Origin: Streptomyces aquilus
GTDB lineage: Bacteria; Actinomycetota; Actinomycetes; Streptomycetales; Streptomycetaceae
Assembly (NCBI RefSeq): GCF_003955715.1
Contig: NZ_CP034463.1
Span: 1,426,001 to 1,490,000, forward strand
Length of the DNA stretch: 64,000 nucleotides
Direction: 5' to 3'
Notes under the pieces: generated by a model
Seen by the model: only the letters and a program-made list of their open reading frames with translations
Told to the model about the DNA's origin: nothing
The model's database searches: none
Part shown: one piece after another, positions 16,600 to 24,288 of the stretch
Layout of the letters: each line of letters opens with the position of its first letter
How positions within the stretch are numbered: the stretch's first letter is position 1
Program-made: the position numbers and the translations under genes

Positions 16600-18068
16600 A
16601 CGGCGCTCACCTGCGCCTCCTGCTCACGCACCCGTCCTCGGCGCAGCGTGAGCGTGCCCAGGAAGCCCAGCGCCAGCGCCGCGAGGACGCCCAGGTTGGC
16701 GTAGGCCCAGGCGCCCGACTTGCCGCCCAGGCCCAGCGGGTCGAGGAGATAACCCTGCCATGTCAGCCAGTCCGCGGACGCGTTGGTGACCAGGCCCCAG
16801 CCGACGGCGGTCGCGGCCAGCGTGAGGAGCAGGGGCGTCAGGGGGACGTCGCCGTAGCGGCCGTCGGGGCGGTAGAGGTCGGGCTCCGCGTAGTCGCGGC
16901 GGCGGAGCAGGACGTCCGCGAGCAGGATGCCGCACCACGCGGCGATCGGGACGCCGAGGGTGGTCAGGAAGCCCATGAACGGCCCCAGGAAGTCGTCGGC
17001 GAAGAAGACGATGTAGACGGCGCCCGCGATCATGAGCACGCCGTCGACGAGGGCGGCCAGCGGGCGCGGGATGCGCAGGCCCGCCGACAGCAGCGCCAGG
17101 CCGGACGAGTAGATGTCCAGGACCGCGCCGCCGACCAGGCCCAGCACCGCCACCACGGCGAACGGGACCAGGAACCACGTCGGCAGGATCGTGGTCAGCG
17201 CGCCGATGGGGTCGGCGGCGACGGCCGCGTTCAGAGCGGTCGACGAGCCCGCGAGGAGCAGCCCGAACACCAGCAGGAGCAGCGGTGCCACCGACGCGCC
17301 GAACGTCGTCCAGCCGATCACGCCCCGGCTCGACGAGGTGCGTGGCAGATAGCGGGAGTAGTCCGCGGCGGCGTTGACCCAGCCGAGGCCGAAGCCGGTC
17401 ATCATGAACACCAGCGCGCCGATGAACTCCTGCGCGGAGCCCGCCGGGAGGTCACTGACGGTGCTCCAGTGGATGTGGTCGGCGACGAGACACACGTACA
17501 CGACCGTCAGCACCCCCGTGACCACGGTGATCAGGGTCTGAAGCCGCATGATCACGTCGAAGCCCATGACCCCGCCGACGACGGTGAGCCCGGCGACCAC
17601 GATCAGGGCGACCACCTGGGTCCCGGTGCCGCCGCCCCAGCCGAGCCGGTCGAAGACGGTCGCGGTGGCCAGGGTGGCGAGGGCGCACAGGACCGTCTCC
17701 CAGCCGACCGTGAGCACCCAGGAGATCACCGACGGCAGCCGGTTGCCACGGACGCCGTACGCGGCCCGGCTGAGCACCATCGTCGGGGCGGAGCCGCGTT
17801 TGCCCGCGACGGCGACGAAGCCGCACAGCAGGAAGGAGAAGACGATGCCGATGACGCCGGCGATCAGGGCCTGCCAGAAGGAGATGCCGAAGCCGAGCGC
17901 GAAGGCGCCGTAGCTCAGTCCCAGGATGGAGACATTGGCACCGAACCACGGCCAGAACAGCGTCCGCGGGGTGCCCTTGCGTTCGGCGTCGCCGATCACG
18001 TCGAGGCCGTGCGTCTCCACCTGGAGCTGTCTCGGGCTGTTGTCGAGGGATTCCCGGGCGTTCGTCAT
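16596..18068 (-). CDS. NCS1-family nucleobase/cytosine-purine permease
   Basis: A 490-residue membrane protein with about twelve hydrophobic helices. NCS1 signatures include LFWPWFGANVSILGLSYGAF in the first helix, SRAAYGVRGNRLPSVISW, FGLGWVNAAADYSRYLP and the C-terminal AWCGILLADVLLRRRDYAEPDLY. The family carries cytosine, purines, allantoin, hydantoins or related N-heterocycles with H+ or Na+. It is coupled to the isochorismatase-like gene and downstream of molybdenum hydroxylase genes, which points to an N-heterocycle substrate. Confidence 0.93.
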   Translation of the reverse strand: MTNARESLDNSPRQLQVETHGLDVIGDAERKGTPRTLFWPWFGANVSILGLSYGAFALGFGISFWQALIAGVIGIVFSFLLCGFVAVAGKRGSAPTMVLSRAAYGVRGNRLPSVISWVLTVGWETVLCALATLATATVFDRLGWGGGTGTQVVALIVVAGLTVVGGVMGFDVIMRLQTLITVVTGVLTVVYVCLVADHIHWSTVSDLPAGSAQEFIGALVFMMTGFGLGWVNAAADYSRYLPRTSSSRGVIGWTTFGASVAPLLLLVFGLLLAGSSTALNAAVAADPIGALTTILPTWFLVPFAVVAVLGLVGGAVLDIYSSGLALLSAGLRIPRPLAALVDGVLMIAGAVYIVFFADDFLGPFMGFLTTLGVPIAAWCGILLADVLLRRRDYAEPDLYRPDGRYGDVPLTPLLLTLAATAVGWGLVTNASADWLTWQGYLLDPLGLGGKSGAWAYANLGVLAALALGFLGTLTLRRGRVREQEAQVSAV

Positions 18069-18081
18069 CAGCGACCTACCT

Positions 18082-18103
18082 GTCCACTTGAGGCTGAGTG
18101 GAC
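18082..18103. promoter_or_regulatory. Inverted repeat between the Fe-S subunit gene and the NCS1 gene
   Basis: A perfect 7-bp repeat (GTCCACT with AGTGGAC) and an 8-base loop lie 14 bases upstream of the permease ATG. The wider ACCT...AGGT ends extend the dyad imperfectly. It could be an operator or an mRNA hairpin; nothing else supports a specific role. Confidence 0.4.
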
Positions 18104-18117
18104 CTTACCCAGGTGAC

Positions 18118-18576
18118 TCAGTCTCCGGCGGTCGCCGCCTTCTTGATCGCCTCCCGGATACGGGAGTACGTCCCGCAGCGGCACACGTTCTCGATGGCGT
18201 CGATGTCGGCGTCGGTCGGCTCGGGCGTCCTCTTCAGCAGGGCGGCCGCGGCCATGATCTGCCCTGGCTGGCAGAACCCGCACTGGGAGACGTCGCAGTC
18301 GAGCCAGGCCTGCTGCACGGGGTGCAGGGTGTCGCCGTCGGCGAGGCCCTCGATGGTGGTGACCTCGCGCCGGGCGCAGTCGGCGACGGGGACGACGCAG
18401 GGCTGTATCTCGGCGCCGTCGAGATGGCTCGTACAGGCGCGGCAGACACCGACACCGCAGCCGTACTTGGGGCCGGTGACGTCCAGCAGGTCGCGCAGCA
18501 CCCACAGCAGCGGCATGTCGTCGGGGGCGTCGACGGTGACATGTCTGCCGTTCAGGACGAAGGTGTGACGGGGCAT
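18118..18576 (-). CDS. 2Fe-2S subunit of a molybdenum hydroxylase (isoquinoline 1-oxidoreductase alpha-type)
   Basis: A 152-residue ferredoxin-like subunit with two cluster motifs: plant-type C40, C45, C48 and C60 (KYGCGVGVCRAC...QPC) and the xanthine-oxidase-type C99, C102, C132 and C134 (CGFC...CRC). This matches the small subunit of two-component xanthine dehydrogenase-family enzymes. It passes electrons from the Mo cofactor of the large subunit encoded immediately upstream (17-base gap). No FAD subunit gene is present, as usual for isoquinoline-oxidoreductase-type enzymes, which donate to periplasmic acceptors. Confidence 0.93.
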   Translation of the reverse strand: MPRHTFVLNGRHVTVDAPDDMPLLWVLRDLLDVTGPKYGCGVGVCRACTSHLDGAEIQPCVVPVADCARREVTTIEGLADGDTLHPVQQAWLDCDVSQCGFCQPGQIMAAAALLKRTPEPTDADIDAIENVCRCGTYSRIREAIKKAATAGD

Positions 18577-18593
18577 CAGAGGCCTTCCATCGA

Positions 18594-20816
18594 TCAGAAG
18601 TTGAGGGGGAAGCGACGGGGTTTGGTGCCGGTGGCGCGGGCGTAGGCGTTGGCGACGGCGCCGGCCGCCGCGGGGACGCCGAGTTCACCGGCGCCGCCCG
18701 GCTCGCCGCCCGTGGGGAGGATGTGGGCCTCGAAGTGGAGGGGGGCGTGGCGTTGGCGGGCCCAGTGGAAGTCGGCGTAGCTGCTCTCGCGGACGGCACC
18801 CCGGTCGATGTGGAGGCCGGCCCGCAGGATCGTGGAGATGCCGTCGACCGCCGTGCCCATGAGCTGGGCCTCCAGTCCGCGCGGGTTGACGGCCGTCCCG
18901 ACGTCGGCCGCCATCACGACCTTGGTGACCCGCGGGTTCTCGGGGTCGACGGCGTCGATCTCGACCAGGCAGGCCACGCAGGACCCGTACTCCTCGTGGA
19001 CGGCGACGCCCTGGGCCTGTCCGGCGGGCATCGTCCGCCCCCACTGTCCGGCGGTGGCGACCTTGTCGAGGACCGCTCTGACCGCCTTGCCGCGCAGTGT
19101 CGTACGGCGGAACGCCACCGGGTCCTTGCCCAGGGTCCGGGCGATCTCGTCGACGACGATCTCCTCGGCCGTCCGCACGGTCCCGGAATCCACCGACCGC
19201 CAGGCGCCGAGCGGCATCGCCAGCTCGACGGAGCCCGAATCCCCGGACAGTTTCCCGAAGTTGTAGAGGCCGCTGTCGCTGGGGAGCGGGGAGGTGGCGG
19301 CGGCGGTGATGCCGCCCCGCGCCGAGGTGGCGCCCCGTACGGTCCCGCCCCGCGCCGAAGTGGCGCCCCTTGCGGTCCCGCCCCGCGCGGAGGTGACGAC
19401 TCCCCTGGTGCCGCCCTGCGCGGAGGTGACGACTCCCCTGGTGCCGCCCAGCGCGGACTTCCCCTCCCACGCCTCGCTCACCGAGGCCGTCGCGTGGGCG
19501 AAGGCGACGACCCGCCCCTGGGCGTGGCTGACCCGGATGCGGTGCTGGAAGGCGGGGCGCATCCGGCCGTGCTTGATGTCGTCGGCGCGGCTCCACATCA
19601 GCTTCACCGGGAGGTGTGCCTTCTTGGAGATGAGGGCCGCTTCCATGGCCGCGTCGTGGTCCAGCCGGCGCCCGAACGAGCCGCCGCCGCGCACGACATG
19701 GACGCGTACGGCGGACGCCGGCAGCCCGACGGCCGAGGCGATGTCCTCCCGCGCGCCCATCGGCGACTGGGAGGAGAACCAGATCTCGGCACGGCGGGCC
19801 CGTACGTCCGCGACGGCGGTGAGGACCTCCATCGGGGCGTGGCCGACGAAGGCGAACTCGAACCGCTCCTCCAACTGGGCCGATCCGCGCGGCGGTCTGC
19901 CGAGGGGCGGGACCGCGGCTCGCAGCCGCGAGCGGATGGCCGCGTCGGACAGCTCCGCCAACGGTCCGTCGGACCAGGTGATCCTCAGGGCGTCCCGTGC
20001 CTTGAAGGCGTAGTGGAAGGACTCCGCGACCACGGCGACTCCCCCGGGAATCCTGACCACTTCCAGGACGCCGGGCAGGGCTCGGGCCGCGCGGTCGTCC
20101 ACCGAGACGACCTTGCCGCCGAGCGTGGGCGGGCGGGCCACCACGGTCGGCTTCGCCGCGGCCGCCGACAGGTCCCCGGTGTAGCGCGCACGGCCGGTGA
20201 CGATGTCGTGGGCGTCGATGCGGGTCGTCGGGTGTCCGATCACGCGGTGCCGGGACGCCGGTTTGGGCTTGCTGGACACGCGGGGGCGACGGACCCGGGC
20301 GGCGGTCTCGGTGAGCGAGCCGAAGGTGGCGGTGCGGCCGTCCGGGGCGACGACCATGGTGTCCCGGGTGCGCAGCACGCGCGCGGGCAGCCGCCAGCGG
20401 CGCGCCGCGGCGGTGACGAGCCGGGCGCGGGCCGTGGCGGCGAGGTTGCGGGCGGGGCCGTAGAGCGAACTGACCGAGTTGGAGCCGCCGGTGTACTGGT
20501 TGCCCTTGGTCCGGGCCTCGGCCAGCGGGATGTCGACGTCGGTGAGCCGGGCGTCGAGTTCCTCGGCGATCATCATGGCGACGGCGGTGGTGACGCCCTG
20601 GCCGACCTCGACGCGCGGCAGGCGTACGACGACCTTGTTGTCCCGGGTGATCTCCAGGACCAGCATCTCGTCGTCGGTGCCGGTCACGACGACGTCGGAT
20701 CGCCGGGCGGTCGCGCCCTCGGCCGCCGGCGCGTCGCAGCCGAGCGGGGCCGCGACGGTCAGCGTGGACGCCGCCAGCGTGTAGACCACGAACCGGCGGC
20801 GGGACAGCTCTGCCAC
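18594..20816 (-). CDS. Molybdopterin-binding large subunit, isoquinoline 1-oxidoreductase beta-type, Tat-exported
   Basis: A 740-residue large subunit. The N-terminus carries a twin-arginine signal (SRRRFVVYTLAAS), so the enzyme is likely exported folded with its Fe-S partner. Aldehyde-oxidase-type signatures include VEVGQGVTTAVAMMIAEELD near residue 70, YTGDLS, GGGSFGRRLDHDAAMEAA and, near the C-terminus, GVPAAAGAVANAYARATG. The GTG at 20816 follows GGGGGAG. A tandem 11-residue Gly/Thr/Ser/Ala/Arg repeat interrupts the usual sequence near residues 455-510. The substrate is probably an N-heteroaromatic or aldehyde; context favours an N-heterocycle. Confidence 0.9.
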   Translation of the reverse strand: MAELSRRRFVVYTLAASTLTVAAPLGCDAPAAEGATARRSDVVVTGTDDEMLVLEITRDNKVVVRLPRVEVGQGVTTAVAMMIAEELDARLTDVDIPLAEARTKGNQYTGGSNSVSSLYGPARNLAATARARLVTAAARRWRLPARVLRTRDTMVVAPDGRTATFGSLTETAARVRRPRVSSKPKPASRHRVIGHPTTRIDAHDIVTGRARYTGDLSAAAAKPTVVARPPTLGGKVVSVDDRAARALPGVLEVVRIPGGVAVVAESFHYAFKARDALRITWSDGPLAELSDAAIRSRLRAAVPPLGRPPRGSAQLEERFEFAFVGHAPMEVLTAVADVRARRAEIWFSSQSPMGAREDIASAVGLPASAVRVHVVRGGGSFGRRLDHDAAMEAALISKKAHLPVKLMWSRADDIKHGRMRPAFQHRIRVSHAQGRVVAFAHATASVSEAWEGKSALGGTRGVVTSAQGGTRGVVTSARGGTARGATSARGGTVRGATSARGGITAAATSPLPSDSGLYNFGKLSGDSGSVELAMPLGAWRSVDSGTVRTAEEIVVDEIARTLGKDPVAFRRTTLRGKAVRAVLDKVATAGQWGRTMPAGQAQGVAVHEEYGSCVACLVEIDAVDPENPRVTKVVMAADVGTAVNPRGLEAQLMGTAVDGISTILRAGLHIDRGAVRESSYADFHWARQRHAPLHFEAHILPTGGEPGGAGELGVPAAAGAVANAYARATGTKPRRFPLNF
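19290..19449 (-). repeat. 33-bp tandem repeat inside the Mo-hydroxylase large subunit
   Basis: About 4.8 in-frame copies of a 33-base unit encode GGTRGVVTSAQ, GGTRGVVTSAR, GGTARGATSAR, GGTVRGATSAR and a partial GGITAAATS. The first two copies are nearly identical at DNA level (GACTCCCCTGGTGCC appears in both), and the others have diverged. The insert separates SVSEAWEGKSAL from LPSDSGLYNFGK, both of which belong to the enzyme. It is likely a flexible surface loop grown by slippage or unequal exchange. Confidence 0.85.
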
Positions 20817-21042
20817 GGCGCACTCCCCCTGTGAACGTCCTGTGTGTGCGGTTGGTTCAGCAGATAGGAGGGTGCTGTGCGGGCATCGGTTGCGTCGCGG
20901 GCGCATCTCCTCTTGAACACCGGCCGTCGCAACGCCACTTCGACCGTCCGTGTGGCTCTCCGGGGACGTGGGGAGGGCGGCCGAGGGCGGGTGCGGTGCC
21001 CGGACCTTGTCGGCCCGGGCCGAGCGGCGGCGGGGGCCGTCG

Positions 21043-22482
21043 TCAGTTCGTCGTCTCCGGTCGGCCGGGGGTGGCCCAGTGGGTGTGGAACTGGCCGGGG
21101 CGGTCCACGCGGGCGTACGTGTGGGCGCCGAAGTAGTCGCGCTGGGCCTGGAGGAGGGCGGCGGGGAGGCGTTCGGCGCGGAGGGTGTCGTAGTGGGCCA
21201 GGGCCGCGGAGATGGCCGGGACGGGGATGCCCCGGCGGGTCGCGGAGGCGACCGTCTCCCGCCAGGGGACCTGGGCGTCGGTGATCTCCATGGCGAACTC
21301 CATCTCGCCGAGCAGGCTGACCAGGTCCCGGTCGGCGGCGTAGGCCGCGCGGATGCGGTCCAGGAAGGCGGCCCGGATGATGCAGCCGCCGCGCCAGATG
21401 CGGGCGACGGCGCCGAGGTCGATCTTCCAGCCGTACTCCGCGGCGGCGTCCTGGATCATCGTCCAGCCCTGGTCGTAGGCGATGACCTTGGAGGCGTACA
21501 GCGCGTGCTCCACCTGGGAGGTGAAGCGCTCGGCCTCGGTGCGGCTCAGCGGCGGGGTGGTGCCGCCCGGCAGGCCTCGGTACGCGGCGCGCAGGTCGGA
21601 CTGTCCGGAGGCCGCGCGGGCGAACGTGGCCTGGGCCACCGCGGTGACCGGGGACGCGAGGTCCAGCGCCGTCTGGACCGTCCAGCGGCCGGTGCCCTTC
21701 TGGCCCGCGGCGTCCGCGACGACGTCGACGAAGGGCGCGCCGGTGGCCTGGTCGGTGTGGGCGAGGACCTCGGCGGTGATCTCGATGAGGTACGAGCCGA
21801 GGCGGCCCGCGTTCCACCGGCGGAAGACCGCCGCGATCTCGGCCGGCGTGTACCCGGCGACCTGGCGCAGCAGGTCGTACGCCTCGGCGATGAGCTGCAT
21901 GTCGGCGTACTCGATGCCGTTGTGGACCATCTTCACGAAGTGCCCGGCGCCGTCGGTGCCGATGTGGGCGGCGCAGGGCTCGCCGTCGACGTGTGCGCTG
22001 ATGCCCTCGAAGAGGGGGCCGAGCACGGCGTACGACTCCGTGGACCCGCCGACCATCACGGAGGGGCCGTTGAGTGCGCCCTCCTCGCCGCCGGAGATGC
22101 CGGTGCCGACGAAGTGCAGGCCGCGCTCGCGCAGGGCGGCCTCGCGGCGGCGGGTGTCGGCGAAGTGGGCGTTGCCGCCGTCGACGACGATGTCGCCGGC
22201 GTCGAGGAGCGGGACGAACTCCTCGATGACCGCGTCGGTGGCGGGGCCGGCCTGCACCATGATGATCAGCTTCCGAGGGCGTTCGAGCGCGGCGACGAAC
22301 TCCTCGGCCGACTCGGCGGCCACGAAGGTGCCCTCGTGCCCGAACTCCTGGACCAGTGCGCGGGTCCGTCCGGCCGAGCGGTTGTGGACGGCGACCGTGG
22401 CCCCGTGGCGGGCGAAGTTCCGCGCCAGGTTGCGGCCCATCACGCCCAGTCCGGTGACACCGATGGATGCGCTTGCGTTCAT
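21043..22482 (-). CDS. gnd: 6-phosphogluconate dehydrogenase, decarboxylating
   Basis: A 479-residue enzyme of normal long-form length. The N-terminal Rossmann motif GVTGLGVMGRNLARNFARHG has the NADP-type HNRS after the second strand. The active-site signature GTGISGGEEGALNGPSVMVGG and FVKMVHNGIEYADMQL follow, and then the all-helical dimer domain. It makes ribulose-5-phosphate and NADPH in the pentose phosphate pathway. The start at 22482 is preceded by AAGGGAC. It is divergent from the gap gene across 184 bases. Confidence 0.96.
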   Translation of the reverse strand: MNASASIGVTGLGVMGRNLARNFARHGATVAVHNRSAGRTRALVQEFGHEGTFVAAESAEEFVAALERPRKLIIMVQAGPATDAVIEEFVPLLDAGDIVVDGGNAHFADTRRREAALRERGLHFVGTGISGGEEGALNGPSVMVGGSTESYAVLGPLFEGISAHVDGEPCAAHIGTDGAGHFVKMVHNGIEYADMQLIAEAYDLLRQVAGYTPAEIAAVFRRWNAGRLGSYLIEITAEVLAHTDQATGAPFVDVVADAAGQKGTGRWTVQTALDLASPVTAVAQATFARAASGQSDLRAAYRGLPGGTTPPLSRTEAERFTSQVEHALYASKVIAYDQGWTMIQDAAAEYGWKIDLGAVARIWRGGCIIRAAFLDRIRAAYAADRDLVSLLGEMEFAMEITDAQVPWRETVASATRRGIPVPAISAALAHYDTLRAERLPAALLQAQRDYFGAHTYARVDRPGQFHTHWATPGRPETTN

Positions 22483-22666
22483 GTGGTCCGTCCCTTGGAT
22501 CGGTGGCGTGGTCTGGCGGGGCACGCGGCCCTGTGCCCGCTGGTACGGGCGGCGGGCCGGTTCTTCTCGATGCCCTCCGCCGAAACCGTCAGCCGCCTTC
22601 GCCCCACCCCGTCCGAAGGGGCAGACGAACATGTGGTTAACATATGAGCGCTGCCTAGCTCGAAAG

Positions 22667-24121
22667 ATGGATCTTGTGACTGTCAACGAGGACTCGTTCA
22701 CCAACTGGAAGACCCGCGAGGAGATCGCGGAGTCGATGATCCCGATCATCGGGAAGCTGCACCGCGAGCGGGACGTCACCGTCCTGCTGCACAGCCGCTC
22801 CCTGGTGAACAAGTCGGTGGTCAGCATCCTCAAGACCCACCGCTTCGCCCGGCAGATCGCCGGCGAGGAGCTGTCGGTCACCGAGACGCTGCCCTTCCTC
22901 CAGGCGCTCACCACCCTGGACCTCGGCCCGTCCCAGATCGACATCGGCATGCTCGCCGCGACCTACCGCGCCGACGACCGCGGCCTGACGGTCGAGGCCT
23001 TCACCGCGGAGGCCGTCGCCGGTGCCACCGGCGCCAACAAGATCGAGCGCGGCGAGGGCCGCGACGTCGTCCTGTACGGCTTCGGCCGCATCGGCCGCCT
23101 CGTCGCCCGCCTGCTCATCGAGAAGTCCGGCTCCGGCAACGGCCTGCGGCTGCGCGCCATCGTGGTCCGCGGCGGCGGTGACCAGGACCTCGTCAAGCGC
23201 GCCTCGCTGCTGCGCCGCGACTCGATCCACGGCCAGTTCCAGGGCACGATCACCGTCGACGAGGCGACCGACACGATCACCGCCAACGGCAACGCCATCA
23301 AGGTGATCTACGCCAACGACCCGTCCGAGGTCGACTACACGGCGTACGGCGTCAAGAACGCGATCCTCATCGACAACACCGGCAAGTGGCGCGACCGCGA
23401 GGGCCTCTCGCAGCACCTGCGTCCCGGTATCGACAAGGTCGTGCTCACCGCGCCCGGCAAGGGCGACGTCCCGAACATCGTGCACGGCGTCAACCACGAC
23501 ACCGTGAAGCCGGACGAGCAGATCCTGTCCTGCGCGTCCTGCACCACCAACGCGATCGTGCCGCCGCTGAAGGCGATGGACGACGAGTACGGCGTGCTGC
23601 GCGGCCATGTCGAGACGGTCCACTCGTTCACCAACGACCAGAACCTGCTGGACAACTACCACAAGGCCGACCGCCGCGGCCGTTCCGCGCCGCTCAACAT
23701 GGTGATCACGGAGACGGGCGCCGCCTCGGCCGTCGCCAAGGCCCTGCCCGACCTCAAGGCCCCGATCACCGGCAGCTCCATCCGCGTGCCGGTGCCGGAC
23801 GTGTCGATCGCCATCCTCAGCCTGCGGCTGGGCCGCGAGACCACCCGCGAGGAGGTCCTCGGCTACCTGCGCGACGTCTCGCTGAACTCGCCGCTGAAGC
23901 GCCAGATCGACTTCACCACCGCCCCCGACGCCGTCTCCATGGACTTCGTCGGCTCGCGCCACGCGTCGATCGTCGACGCCGGCGCGACGAAGGTCGACGG
24001 CGACAACGCGATCCTCTACCTCTGGTACGACAACGAGTTCGGCTACTCCTGCCAGGTGATCCGGGTCGTGCAGCACGTCTCCGGGGTGGAGTACCCGACG
24101 TTCCCGTCGACGGCGGTCTGA
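22667..24121 (+). CDS. gap: Glyceraldehyde-3-phosphate dehydrogenase, long form with N-terminal extension
   Basis: A 484-residue protein. Residues about 130-480 are a full GAPDH: NAD-binding GFGRIGRLVARLL, catalytic cysteine near residue 290 in SCASCTTNAIVPPL, and WYDNEFGYSCQVIR near the C-terminus. About 125 extra N-terminal residues (TREEIAESMIPIIGKLHRERDVTVLLHSR) precede it and resemble no enzyme domain I know. Such long forms are known in streptomycetes beside the standard 335-residue enzyme. Starts at ATG 22667 or GTG 22676 are both plausible. A clear terminator follows. Confidence 0.94.
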   Translation: MDLVTVNEDSFTNWKTREEIAESMIPIIGKLHRERDVTVLLHSRSLVNKSVVSILKTHRFARQIAGEELSVTETLPFLQALTTLDLGPSQIDIGMLAATYRADDRGLTVEAFTAEAVAGATGANKIERGEGRDVVLYGFGRIGRLVARLLIEKSGSGNGLRLRAIVVRGGGDQDLVKRASLLRRDSIHGQFQGTITVDEATDTITANGNAIKVIYANDPSEVDYTAYGVKNAILIDNTGKWRDREGLSQHLRPGIDKVVLTAPGKGDVPNIVHGVNHDTVKPDEQILSCASCTTNAIVPPLKAMDDEYGVLRGHVETVHSFTNDQNLLDNYHKADRRGRSAPLNMVITETGAASAVAKALPDLKAPITGSSIRVPVPDVSIAILSLRLGRETTREEVLGYLRDVSLNSPLKRQIDFTTAPDAVSMDFVGSRHASIVDAGATKVDGDNAILYLWYDNEFGYSCQVIRVVQHVSGVEYPTFPSTAV

Positions 24122-24138
24122 TCCACGTTCCTCACGAA

Positions 24139-24164
24139 GCGGCCCCGGGTTTTCCCGGGGCCGC
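24139..24164 (+). terminator. Terminator after gap
   Basis: A perfect 11-bp stem (24139-24149 with 24154-24164) closes on a TTTT loop and is followed by TTTGCT, 17 bases after the gap stop. It is a textbook intrinsic terminator. Confidence 0.9.
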
Positions 24165-24200
24165 TTTGCTGTGCCTCAACTCGCTGTCGGCGCGCATCCG

Positions 24201-24229
24201 TTGACCGGGGCGAGCGGTGACAGCAGAAT
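24201..24229 (+). promoter_or_regulatory. Candidate promoter of the Tat-exported alpha/alpha protein
   Basis: TTGACC (24201-24206), a 17-base spacer and CAGAAT (24224-24229) form a sigma-70-like pair. Transcription would begin at about 24236, just ahead of the LacI-type palindrome at 24245-24258. The prediction rests on consensus and spacing. Confidence 0.5.
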
Positions 24230-24244
24230 GAGCGCGCGCGTTCT

Positions 24245-24258
24245 TGAGAGCGCTCTCA
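24245..24258. promoter_or_regulatory. LacI-family operator (TGAGAGCGCTCTCA)
   Basis: A perfect 14-bp palindrome centred on CG, the typical actinobacterial LacI-family operator form. It lies 30 bases upstream of the ATG of the Tat-exported protein and just downstream of its candidate promoter, well placed for repression. It differs from the galactan operator, so a LacI regulator from outside the window is likely. Confidence 0.75.
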
Positions 24259-24288
24259 GATCTCTCGTGCATCCCTCCTAGGAGACCC

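Noticed and set aside
18723..20834. A 703-codon plus-strand frame opposite the Mo-hydroxylase large subunit
   Set aside because: It is a shadow frame. The minus strand has a clear enzyme with Tat signal, ribosome-binding site and family motifs.
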